Source of the DNA: Micromonospora pallida
GTDB taxonomy: Bacteria; Actinomycetota; Actinomycetes; Mycobacteriales; Micromonosporaceae
DNA: 64,000 nt
NCBI RefSeq assembly: GCF_900090325.1
Contig: NZ_FMHW01000002.1
Span: 3,100,001-3,164,000 of the forward strand
Direction of reading: 5' to 3'
Shown here: one piece after another, positions 17,963 through 25,280 of the stretch
Layout of the letters: each line of letters begins with the position of its first letter
How positions within the stretch are numbered: position 1 is the stretch's first letter
Program-made: the position numbers and the translations under genes
Notes under the pieces: model-generated
What the model saw: only the letters and a program-made list of their open reading frames with translations
Told to the model about the DNA's origin: nothing
The model's database searches: none

Positions 17963-18972
17963 GGCTTCCTCCCCAGGAAGACCCGCTGCATGACGATGAA
18001 GACGAGCAGGAGTGTGCCGATCGCGATTTTCGTCCACCATGAACTCAGCGTGCCCTGGAACGAGATCAGTGTCTGGATGACACCCAGAACGAGAACGCCG
18101 AGCAGTGAGCCGAGGACGTAACCGACGCCGCCGGAGAGCAGGGTGCCGCCGACGACGACGGAGGCGATGGCGTCCAGTTCCATGCCGACGGCGTGCAGGC
18201 CGTAGCCGGAGAGCATGTAGAGCGAGAAGAGAAGTCCGGCGATGGCGGAGCAGAGTCCACTGATGGCGTAGACGCCGACCTTCACCCGGGCGACCGGCAG
18301 GCCCATGAGCAGCGCCGAGTTCTCGTTGCCGCCGACCGCGTACGCCGTGCGGCCGAACCGGGTCCGGTGCAGCACCCAGACGGCCACCGCCACGAGGGCC
18401 AGGGCGATCACCACGCTCCAGGTGATCGAGACCGTGTCGGACAGTGGGATCGCGGCGGTGGCGACGGTACGGAAGGTCGGGTCCTTGATCGAGATCGACT
18501 CGACGCCGACGACGAAGCACAGCCCCCGGGCGAGGAACATGCCGGCCAGGGTGACGATGAACGGCTGGATCTCGAAGTGGTGGATGACCAGACCCATGAG
18601 CAGGCCGAACGTCGTTCCCATCGCCAGCACCAGCAGCACCACCAGCGGCGCCGGCAGCCCGGCCCGCAGGCCGGCCGCGGCCACCATGGTGGAGAGCGCG
18701 ACCACCGCCCCCACCGACAAGTCGATGCCCCCCGTGACGATGACGAAGGTCATGCCGACGGCCAGGACGATGAGGAAGGCGTTGTCAATGAAGAGGTTGG
18801 CCACGACCTGACCGGACAGGAACCCGTCGTAGCGGGCGGTGCCGACCCCGAAGAGGAGCACGAACAGCACGAACGTGGCGACCACCGGGACGACCCGGCC
18901 GGGGAGCGACCGGCGGCCCGGGAGCGCCCCGAGCGGGGCCTTGCCCTTGACGGGCGTTGCTGAGGTCGTCAT
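17959..18972 (-). CDS. Sugar ABC transporter permease 2 (YjfF-like)
   Basis: 337 residues with about nine hydrophobic segments, BPD_transp_2 (RbsC-like) family. The hallmark is FVIVTGGIDLSVGAVVALST, plus ALLMGLPVARVKVGVYAISG and VVVGGTLLSGGVGYVLGSLL. It pairs with the upstream permease as the YtfT/YjfF heterodimer does. ATGA overlap (4 bases) with the upstream permease gene, GTGA overlap with the regulator. Confidence 0.93.
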   Translation of the reverse strand: MTTSATPVKGKAPLGALPGRRSLPGRVVPVVATFVLFVLLFGVGTARYDGFLSGQVVANLFIDNAFLIVLAVGMTFVIVTGGIDLSVGAVVALSTMVAAAGLRAGLPAPLVVLLVLAMGTTFGLLMGLVIHHFEIQPFIVTLAGMFLARGLCFVVGVESISIKDPTFRTVATAAIPLSDTVSITWSVVIALALVAVAVWVLHRTRFGRTAYAVGGNENSALLMGLPVARVKVGVYAISGLCSAIAGLLFSLYMLSGYGLHAVGMELDAIASVVVGGTLLSGGVGYVLGSLLGVLVLGVIQTLISFQGTLSSWWTKIAIGTLLLVFIVMQRVFLGRKP

Positions 18973-20075
18973 GGCTGGGCCACCTTCTCCACCGCCGCTG
19001 CGGTCGGGGTCTGCGGACTCGGAGGGGCTGTGGGCGCGACGGCCGGAGCCGGGGGCGCGGGCCGTCGCCGGGTGCGGCGGAGCAGGGCCGCCCGGGCCTT
19101 GGGCGCCTGTAGGAGGCACACGGCGATGACGACGACGGCCTTGAAGACGAGCGTGATCTCCGGCGCGATGCCCATGCTGTAGACCGTCGTGGTGAGGGTC
19201 TGGATGATCAGCGCGCCGAGCACCGTGCCGGTGAGGCTGTAGCGCCCGCCGGCCAGCGAGGTGCCACCGATCACCACGGCCAGGATGGCGTCCATCTCGA
19301 TCCAGAGGCCGGCGTTGTTGGCGTCGGCGGCGCTGACGTTCGAGCTGACCATCAGGCCCGCGACGCCCGCGCAGATCGCGGCGAACACGTAGACGGTCCA
19401 CCGGATGGTGCCCGCCCGCAGGCCGGCGAGTCGGCTGGCCTCGGGGTTGATGCCGACGGACTCGATGAGCAGGCCGAGGGCCGTCTTCCTGGTCACGAGC
19501 GCGACGAGCGCGAACACGGCGACGGCGACGAGGATCGAGACGGGCAGCACCAGGAAGCCGGCGCCGACCGTACGGAACGCCGGGTTACGGACGGTGATGA
19601 TCTGACCGTCGGTGATGAGCATGGCGATGCCCCGTCCGGCCATCATCAGCACCAGCGTCGCGATGATCGGCTGGATGCCGAGGGCGGCGACGAGGAAGCC
19701 GTTCCACAGCCCGAGGACGGCGCACAGGACCAGCGCGATCCCCATGCCGACCAGGGCGGTCCCGGCGCTGCCGGGGTCGGCCGCCCCCGCGATGTAGGAA
19801 CAGGCGACCGCACCGGCGATCGCGACGACCGCGCCCACCGACAGGTCGATCCCCCGGGTCGCGATGACCAGGCACATGCCGAGCGCGATGAGAATGGTCG
19901 GCGCGCCGTTCTTCAGGATGTCGACGAGGCTGCCGTAGAGGTGGCCGTCCTGGAACCGCAGCGCGAGGAACGACGGGCGTACCACGGCGTTGGCGGCCAG
20001 CAGCACGACGAGGGCCACCAGGGGCCAGAGCAGCCCGCTGTCGCGGAACCGCTCCAGGGGACGGGTGGCGGTCAT
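18969..20075 (-). CDS. Sugar ABC transporter permease 1 (YtfT-like)
   Basis: 368 residues, RbsC-like permease: LVIATRGIDLSVGAVVAIAG, GTSLAGGRYSLTGTVLGAL. A proline- and alanine-rich C-terminal tail of about 45 residues (PAPPAPAVAPTAPPSPQTPT) extends beyond the last membrane helix and is unusual for the family. Start ATG 20075 overlaps the ATPase stop by 4 bases (ATGA). The earlier part of the open frame, up to 20450, is antisense-like and excluded. Confidence 0.93.
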   Translation of the reverse strand: MTATRPLERFRDSGLLWPLVALVVLLAANAVVRPSFLALRFQDGHLYGSLVDILKNGAPTILIALGMCLVIATRGIDLSVGAVVAIAGAVACSYIAGAADPGSAGTALVGMGIALVLCAVLGLWNGFLVAALGIQPIIATLVLMMAGRGIAMLITDGQIITVRNPAFRTVGAGFLVLPVSILVAVAVFALVALVTRKTALGLLIESVGINPEASRLAGLRAGTIRWTVYVFAAICAGVAGLMVSSNVSAADANNAGLWIEMDAILAVVIGGTSLAGGRYSLTGTVLGALIIQTLTTTVYSMGIAPEITLVFKAVVVIAVCLLQAPKARAALLRRTRRRPAPPAPAVAPTAPPSPQTPTAAAVEKVAQP

Positions 20076-21637
20076 GCCGCCACCGCCTCGGAACGCTCGT
20101 CCACGTGGGCGATGAGCCGCATGATGTCGTCCACGGTCGCGTGCTGGTCGAGTTCGGCGATCTTGGCTCGGTCCCTCATCACCACGACGCGGTGGCTCAG
20201 GCGCACGACCTCTTCGAGCTCGGCGGAGATGTAGACCACGGCCATGCCTTCCTGGGCGAGTTCGGCGACGAGCTTCTGGATCTGGGTCTTGGCCCCGATG
20301 TCGATGCCCCGGGTGGGCTCGTCGAGGATGAGCAGCTTCGGCTTGGTGACCAGCCAGCGGGCGAGCAGCACCTTCTGCTGGTTGCCGCCGGACAGCCTGC
20401 CGACGAGCGCGTCCGGGTTCGCCGGCCGGATGTCCAGCGCCTTGATCCACTTCTCGACCAGTTGGTCCTTGACGCGACGGGGAATGGGTCGGGCCCAGCC
20501 GTTGGCGGCCTGCATGGCCAGGATCAGGTTGTCGCGGATGCTGAGGTCAGCCACCACGCCCTCGCCCTTGCGGTCCTCTGAGCAGAAGGCGATTCCGGCG
20601 GCGATGGCGGCGCGGGGACCACGCAGGTGCACCACCTTGCCGTCGACGGTCACCTGACCGCTGTCCGGGCGGTCCGCTCCGAAGAGCAGCCGGGCGAGCT
20701 CGGTGCGGCCGGAGCCGAGGAGCCCGGCCAGACCGACCACCTCGCCGCGGTTGATCTGGAGGTCGAACGGCGCGACCGAACCCTTACGACCGAGTCCGGT
20801 GGCCCGCAGCACGGGGACGGTGGCGGCCTCCTCACCGGCCTGTTCGGCGAGCCGCTCCACCTCCGCCAGGACGCCGAGTTCCCGGCCGATCATGAGGGAG
20901 ACCAACTCGAGCCGGCTGAGTTCGGCGGTGAAGTACTCCCCCACCAGACGGCCGTTGCGCAACACCGTCATCCGGTCGGAGATCTCGTAGACCTGCTCGA
21001 GGAAGTGGGACACGAAGAGGATGGCGACTCCCCGGTCCCGCAGCACGCGCATGATGCGGAATAGCTCGGCGACCTCGTCCTGGTCGAGGCTGGAGGTCGG
21101 CTCGTCGAGGATGAGGACCTTGGCGTCCACGGCCACGGCGCGGGCGATCGCCACGAGCTGCTGGACGGCGATGGGGTGCTCGGCCAGGACGGAGCCCGGG
21201 TCGATGCGCAGCCCCATGTCGGCGAGCAGTTCGGCGGCGCGGGCCCGGGTCGCCCGTCCGTCGACGGCACCGAACCGCCGCGGCTCACGGCCGAGCAGGA
21301 TGTTCTCCGCCACGGTGAGGTTCGGGCAGAGGTTGACCTCCTGGTAGACGGTGCTGATGCCCGAGTCCTGGGCCGCGGCCGGGCCGGAGAACGACACCCG
21401 GTGCCCCGCGAGCGTGGTCACCCCGGCGGTCGGGGTGTAGACGCCGGTCAGGGCCTTGATGAGCGTCGACTTGCCCGCGCCGTTCTCGCCCATGAGGGCG
21501 TGCACCTCGCCGGGGAACAGTCGGAAGTCCACCTCCTGTAGGGCCTTCACCCCCGGGAACTCCACCGAGATCCCCCGCATCTGCACGAGCGCGACCGGTT
21601 GTCCCGTACGCGGTGCCTGCTTCGCGTCCACCGACAT
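20072..21637 (-). CDS. Sugar ABC transporter ATPase (two nucleotide-binding domains, YtfR-like)
   Basis: 521 residues with two ABC domains. The first has Walker A GENGAGKSTLIK, a Q-loop YQEVNLCPNLTVAENILLG and Walker B VLILDEPTSSLD. The second has the degenerate P-loop GLLGSGRTELARLLFG, the signature LSGGNQQKVLLARWL and LLILDEPTRGID. This is the MglA/RbsA/YtfR type that energises CUT2 sugar importers. Confidence 0.95.
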   Translation of the reverse strand: MSVDAKQAPRTGQPVALVQMRGISVEFPGVKALQEVDFRLFPGEVHALMGENGAGKSTLIKALTGVYTPTAGVTTLAGHRVSFSGPAAAQDSGISTVYQEVNLCPNLTVAENILLGREPRRFGAVDGRATRARAAELLADMGLRIDPGSVLAEHPIAVQQLVAIARAVAVDAKVLILDEPTSSLDQDEVAELFRIMRVLRDRGVAILFVSHFLEQVYEISDRMTVLRNGRLVGEYFTAELSRLELVSLMIGRELGVLAEVERLAEQAGEEAATVPVLRATGLGRKGSVAPFDLQINRGEVVGLAGLLGSGRTELARLLFGADRPDSGQVTVDGKVVHLRGPRAAIAAGIAFCSEDRKGEGVVADLSIRDNLILAMQAANGWARPIPRRVKDQLVEKWIKALDIRPANPDALVGRLSGGNQQKVLLARWLVTKPKLLILDEPTRGIDIGAKTQIQKLVAELAQEGMAVVYISAELEEVVRLSHRVVVMRDRAKIAELDQHATVDDIMRLIAHVDERSEAVAA

Positions 21638-21701
21638 GGTGGTCCTCCATCACGTGCTACGAGCCTTGGCCGGTCGGGTGGCCGGCACCGGGGTTGCGCC
21701 G

Positions 21702-21727
21702 CCCGCCATCCACGTGCGGATGGCGGG
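21702..21727 (-). terminator. Intercistronic hairpin after the binding-protein gene
   Basis: CCCGCCATCC (21702-21711) pairs with GGATGGCGGG (21718-21727), in the 116-base gap between the binding-protein stop (21754) and the ATPase start (21637). Such attenuating or mRNA-stabilising hairpins let the binding protein be made in excess over the membrane parts. Confidence 0.6.
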
Positions 21728-21753
21728 GCGCCGGTGGGCGGATTCCGCCCGTC

Positions 21754-22734
21754 TCAGTACTGGCGGTTGGGCAGCGCGGTCTTCGCCTGCTCCTGGGTGA
21801 ACGTCGTCTCCTCCGTCACCACCCGCTGGGGCACCTGCTCGCCGTCGATGACCTTCTTGGCGAGGTCCATCAACTGGGGGCCGAGGAGCGGGTTGCACTC
21901 GACGATGTAGTTGATCTTCCCGTCGGCGAGGGCCTGCATGCCGTCGCGCACCGCGTCGACCGTGATGATCTTGATGTCGACGCCCGGCTTCTTGCCGGCC
22001 GCCTCGATGGCCTCGATGGCGCCCAGGCCCATGTCGTCGTTGTGGGCGTAGACCACGTCGATCTTCGGGTTGGACTTGAGGAAGGCCTCCATCACCTGCT
22101 TGCCGCCGGACCGGGTGAAGTCGCCGGTCTGCGAGGCGACGACCTTGATCTGCGGGGCCGCCTTGATGGCCTCGGCGAAGCCCTCCTTGCGGTCGATGGC
22201 GGGGGCGGCGCCGGTCGTGCCCTGCAACTCGACGACGTTGACCTCGCTCTGACCCGTGGACTCCTGGACCAGCCACTCGCCGGCCTTCTTGCCCTCGGCG
22301 ACGAAGTCCGACCCGAGGAAGGTCCGGTAGAGCGAGGTGTCCTCCGAGTCCACCGCCCGGTCGGTGAGGATCACGGGGATGTTGGCGCGCTTGGCCTCGA
22401 GCAGCACCGCGTCCCAACCGGTCTCGACCACCGGGCTGAAGGCGATGACGTCCACCTTCTGCTGGATGTAGCTGCGGATCGCCTTGATCTGGTTCTCCTG
22501 CTTCTGCTGGGCGTCGGAGAACTTGAGCTCGATGCCGGCCTCCTTGGCCGACTCCTGGATGGACTTGGTGTTGGCGGTACGCCAGCCGGACTCGGCACCG
22601 ACCTGGGCGAAGCCCATGGTGATGGTGTCGTCGCCGGCTCCGCCGCCACCGGACGCGGACGAGTCACCACCGCACCCGGCCAGGCCTACGGCCAGCACCA
22701 CGCCGGCGACGGCCGCGAGGAACTTCTTCGACAT
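21754..22734 (-). CDS. Sugar ABC transporter substrate-binding lipoprotein (YtfQ-like)
   Basis: 326 residues. A lipoprotein signal ends in VGLAGCGGD, with the lipidated Cys. The mature part is a type I periplasmic-binding fold: GFAQVGAESGWRTANTKSIQ, SYIQQKVDVIAFSPVVETGW, VVYAHNDDMGLGAIEAIEAA. This is the YtfQ subgroup, which in E. coli binds furanose sugars (galactofuranose); here arabinofuranose or arabinose is likely from context. Start ATG 22734 follows GGAGGAAGG. First gene of the operon. Confidence 0.92.
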   Translation of the reverse strand: MSKKFLAAVAGVVLAVGLAGCGGDSSASGGGGAGDDTITMGFAQVGAESGWRTANTKSIQESAKEAGIELKFSDAQQKQENQIKAIRSYIQQKVDVIAFSPVVETGWDAVLLEAKRANIPVILTDRAVDSEDTSLYRTFLGSDFVAEGKKAGEWLVQESTGQSEVNVVELQGTTGAAPAIDRKEGFAEAIKAAPQIKVVASQTGDFTRSGGKQVMEAFLKSNPKIDVVYAHNDDMGLGAIEAIEAAGKKPGVDIKIITVDAVRDGMQALADGKINYIVECNPLLGPQLMDLAKKVIDGEQVPQRVVTEETTFTQEQAKTALPNRQY

Positions 22735-22832
22735 TGGACCTTCCTCCAACTTTCTGACGCCTTGGTGGGCCATCCCGTGCGGCCGGTCCCCGGCTCCGCG
22801 GCCTGGCAGCCACTACCCATCTGGCCGAGAAG

Positions 22833-22846
22833 TGTGAGCGTTAACA
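22833..22846. promoter_or_regulatory. LacI-type operator 1 (over the start of the leftward promoter)
   Basis: TGTGAGCGTTAACA is an imperfect palindrome centred on CG, a typical LacI-family site. It begins 7 bases after the -10 box of the leftward promoter, so a bound repressor would cover the transcription start. Confidence 0.7.
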
Positions 22847-22853
22847 TCCGGGG

Positions 22854-22882
22854 ATGTCAACCCCCGATGTCCTCCTTGTCAA
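22854..22882 (-). promoter_or_regulatory. Promoter of the arabinose transport-catabolism operon
   Basis: Reading leftward, TTGACA (22877-22882), a 17-base spacer and TGACAT (22854-22859). It faces the binding-protein gene about 120 bases away. Confidence 0.65.
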
Positions 22883-22909
22883 CGGGAGATGTCGTCGCAG
22901 GTAGAGCTC

Positions 22910-22938
22910 TTGACAAGATCGGAGAGCGTCCGTAGTTT
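22910..22938 (+). promoter_or_regulatory. Divergent rightward promoter without an apparent gene
   Basis: TTGACA (22910-22915), a 17-base spacer and TAGTTT (22933-22938) face right. The second operator lies about 18 bases downstream. No credible coding frame follows; transcription would run toward the opposite-strand Y RNA genes at 23.27-23.55 kb. Confidence 0.5.
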
Positions 22939-22956
22939 GGCGAACACTTCGGCTCC

Positions 22957-22970
22957 TGTTAACGCTCACT
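22957..22970. promoter_or_regulatory. LacI-type operator 2
   Basis: TGTTAACGCTCACT is the reverse complement of operator 1 at 13 of 14 positions, 111 bases from it centre to centre. Two sites in this arrangement could allow repressor looping. Confidence 0.65.
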
Positions 22971-23270
22971 TGCCTAGCCAATCGCCAGGCCACGCACAGC
23001 GCAGCGATCCAGACCGCACCCGGCCTCACCACCCGTTTGGACGCCCGGCCCCGGCCGCCGCCACCAGGAGGAAGTCCGGCCATGCCCCCGCCCCGTCCGG
23101 TACGCCACCGAACCCACCGGCCGCTCGCCGACCTCACCGCGCGCTGTCCCGAGCCCGCATCGGCGGCATCCTGCTCCAGCAGGAGTGGTCGCGTCGGCGC
23201 CCGGACCGCGCAGGGGCAGAGAGAACGATGATTCCGAACGGCAGGACGACTCCGGGCCCTGAGAACCGTT

Positions 23271-23386
23271 CACGCCGCAGAACCGAGATCAGGGTCGGAC
23301 ACGGCGTCAGCGGGTTCGAACCGCAGGGCCTCACAGGCCCCATACCAGAGAAGTGGCCGTGTCCTTCGCACCGGGTATGCGGCGCG
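23271..23386 (-). ncRNA. Y-RNA-like gene E (orphan locus), with T-arm
   Basis: About 116 nt. The ends pair as CGCCGCA (23378-23384) with UGCGGCG (23273-23279). It shares CCCGGUGCGAAGGACACGG, and the inner stem GGACACGG (5-prime side, from 23357-23364) pairs perfectly with CCGUGUCC (from 23297-23304), a compensatory version of the stem in the Ro60-linked copies. The 3-prime motif CUGAUCUCGG is retained. Inside are a hairpin GGGCC-UGUGA-GGCCC (23326-23340) and a T-arm GCGG-UUCGAAC-CCGC (23310-23324), but no clear D-arm. Confidence 0.7.
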
Positions 23387-23388
23387 CG

Positions 23389-23546
23389 GGCGCCTCCCGA
23401 GACCAAAGCGGCGACGGCGACTGGCCCTTGCGGGCCAAGGTGACCTGGGCCGCTGGTCGACACCGCCAGAGGCGGCGGCGGGATTCGAACCCGCGGCTCC
23501 CCGTTGGGAGCGGAAGTAACCGTTGCCTGCGCACCGGGAGGTGCCG
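23389..23546 (-). ncRNA. Y-RNA-like gene F (orphan locus), with permuted tRNA-like module
   Basis: About 158 nt. The outer stem pairs GGCACCUCCCG (from 23535-23545) with CGGGAGGCGCC (from 23389-23399). The Ro-stem 5-prime strand CCCGGUGCGCAGGCAACGG is identical to copy A, and the 3-prime strand is CCGUCGCCGCUUUGGUCUCGG. The tRNA mimic has a canonical T-arm GCGGG-UUCGAAU-CCCGC (23478-23494), a 7-bp acceptor stem CGCCGCC/GGCGGUG capped by UCU (23461-23477) and a D-arm GACC-AGCGGCCCA-GGUC (23442-23458). An extra GGCCC-GCAA-GGGCC hairpin (23423-23436) and a CUCCC/GGGAG hairpin are added where copies A and C have a simple anticodon stem. Gene E starts 2-3 bases after its end. Confidence 0.78.
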
Positions 23547-23619
23547 CACGAACGGTATGGCAGTTCCCCGCACATTAGGAAGGCAAAATGTTCCGGCCGC
23601 TGGTGAACGGCAGGAGTGA

Positions 23620-23909
23620 GTGTCTGACGTCCACGGCGGACACCGGCCGGTCGGCCCGGTCCCTGCGAGCAGACGGCAAACGAAACGTGCCAGGTCGTCG
23701 GGGACGTCGCGCCGGTACTCGGTGACGACCGGAACCGGCGCGCGCAGGTGCTGGTGCAGCATGTCCAGCGCGCTCCTGGCCGGGCAGGGCGGGCAACCGG
23801 TGAGCATCTCGAACAGGATGCGGCCGAGGGCGCACAGGTCCGCGCCCGGTCCCACCCCCTGCCAGAGGGTCCGGGCGAGGCGGGGCGATGAGTAACCACA
23901 GCCTCGCAC
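23620..23909 (-). pseudogene. Serine/threonine kinase fragment
   Basis: About 95 codons resemble the C-lobe of PknB-like kinases: GADLCALGRILFEMLTGCPP, LHQHLRAPVPVV and VPDDLARFVCRLLA. The ATP-binding lobe and catalytic loop are missing, and the frame then runs into Y RNA F without a family-like end. It is probably a decayed kinase 3-prime part. GC and codon choice remain typical of the genome. Confidence 0.55.
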
Positions 23910-24200
23910 TCCGTGATCAAGCCGTTACCTTCGCGTTATGTCACCGACCTTCGTGATCAGTTCGGAAGATATGCGCATCTTGTGGACAACCGCCAACCGT
24001 CCACCCAACCCTGCGTGACCAGTCGCGGTGCGCTGCGTAGTGACCGGCCGGATCGGGGACCATGGCGATGACCGTCGCCTATATGATCGTGGCGTCGGAA
24101 GCTCTGGTGGCCAACAGAATCCGACCCAGTGGTTCGGCGGCCGGCGGGGCACCCCCCGCTTCCCGTCCGTCCAGTTCAACACCAACGGGGATAATTCTAA

Positions 24201-24524
24201 ATGATGAGTAAATTGCGATCGGCAATTATTGCTGGCGCCGCGCTAACAGCATGCCTGCTGTCCGGCCAGCCCGCGTCGGCCACCGACGCCGCTCCACTGT
24301 GGTTCGGTGCCACGCATGTCACCACCGACACCAGCACCACCTACGCCGGCTGGGTCGACGGCAACGGACCTGACCGGTATCGGAGCTTTGCCCACTGCAA
24401 AGTCGGGGACCCGTCGTATGGTGTCTGGCGCTGGGCCGGTGATCGTCGCGGCTCGTCCTCCTACTGCCCGTCAGGAATCAAGGATGGCCCCGGTCAACGA
24501 GGGTTCATTCTCGAGGCCGTCTGA
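24201..24524 (+). CDS. Small secreted protein, paralogue 1
   Basis: 107 residues: a signal peptide (KLRSAIIAGAALTACLLSG, cleaved near QPASA), then a mature domain of about 80 residues with PLWFGATHVTTDTSTTYAGW, VDGNGPDRYRSFAHCKVG and WAGDRRGSSSYCPSGI. The two mature cysteines probably form a disulfide. The next gene encodes the same motifs in the same order. The DNA around the start is AT-richer than the neighbourhood (AAATTGCGATCGGCAATTATT region), suggesting transfer. Start at 24201 or the overlapping ATG 24204. Function unknown. Confidence 0.75.
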   Translation: MMSKLRSAIIAGAALTACLLSGQPASATDAAPLWFGATHVTTDTSTTYAGWVDGNGPDRYRSFAHCKVGDPSYGVWRWAGDRRGSSSYCPSGIKDGPGQRGFILEAV

Positions 24525-24585
24525 TCTGGGCACGGGCCGCTAACCGCCCAGATTTACTTCATTCGTGGACGGAGATTTCCTCATC

Positions 24586-24912
24586 ATGCGCATGAAAACC
24601 GCAATCCCAGCCTTGGCTGCTGCTCTGGTCCTTCCACTTCTTCCCGCTTCTCCCGCCCTGGCGACAGAAGTGACGCCGACGTGGTTCGGGGCTCAACACA
24701 TCACCAAAGATGACGGCTACAATTACGGCGGCTGGGTCGACGGGAACGGACCTGACGAGTACTGGGCCTACGCGTTCTGCAAGAGTGGCGCGTTCAAGTC
24801 CGGCACGATCCGTTGGGCCGGCGACCGCCGCGGCTCTTTCGTCTACTGCCCGGACGGCATCGACATGAGCGGCAGCACCATGAACAAGGGCTTCTTCTAC
24901 AACGACAACTGA
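24586..24912 (+). CDS. Small secreted protein, paralogue 2
   Basis: 108 residues. Signal peptide MRMKTAIPALAAALVLPLLP, cleaved near SPALA. The mature part mirrors paralogue 1: PTWFGAQHITKDDGYNYGGW, VDGNGPDEYWAYAFCKSG, WAGDRRGSFVYCPDGI. Tryptophans, the VDGNGPD turn, WAGDRRGS and both cysteines are conserved, so this is a tandem duplication with diverged signal and C-terminus. A GGAG site lies 11 bases before ATG 24586. Confidence 0.75.
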   Translation: MRMKTAIPALAAALVLPLLPASPALATEVTPTWFGAQHITKDDGYNYGGWVDGNGPDEYWAYAFCKSGAFKSGTIRWAGDRRGSFVYCPDGIDMSGSTMNKGFFYNDN

Positions 24913-24934
24913 CCGAGCTTCCTCGGCTGACCAG

Positions 24935-24964
24935 GGCTCCGTCTCCCCACTGGGAGACGGAGCC
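24935..24964 (+). terminator. Terminator of the small secreted gene pair
   Basis: A 13-bp perfect stem GGCTCCGTCTCCC / GGGAGACGGAGCC with loop CACT, 23 bases after the paralogue 2 stop. Confidence 0.75.
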
Positions 24965-25280
24965 ACGTCGCATGTCCGGGCCGCAGCCCGATCAGGCTCC
25001 GGCACCCCTGCCTGCTGCATCGGAGCGGTTGGCCGGAGCCGCCCCAGCGCGCCGACCAATCGAGCCAGGCGGCCCTCGGGAGGCACGCGTTCGACGAGCG
25101 GGGATTCGATGCCCTGTCCCAACAATGAAGCGGGGGCGCACCGGGACAATTGACGAGCAGACCCGCGACTGAATCTGCGTCGTCGCCCGGTGCGACCTCC
25201 GCTTCCTCGGCCAGCCGTTCTCCTGCTGGTTCGTTGAGCCGTATGCCAGGTCGCTCCGCCACTGCCGTTCGGATGCCTGC
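24965..25280. other. Intergenic stretch without a recognised feature
   Basis: 316 bases between the terminator and the stop of the membrane protein gene on the other strand. Frames on both strands are short, arginine-rich and resemble no family I know. Confidence 0.5.

Noticed and set aside
22889..23443. Plus-strand frame downstream of the divergent promoter
   Set aside because: It starts before the promoter, is rich in Arg, Pro and Ser with no domain, and runs across the Y RNA genes.
23551..23590. Promoter for Y RNA F
   Set aside because: TTGCCT is present at a plausible place but no -10 box with acceptable spacing could be fixed, so it is not listed as a feature.
23925..24185. Minus-strand frame of 86 codons
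   Set aside because: No ribosome binding site, no recognisable motif, and composition typical of non-coding high-GC DNA.
24965..25280. Short minus-strand frames before the membrane protein gene
   Set aside because: They show no homology that I recognise and no start signals.
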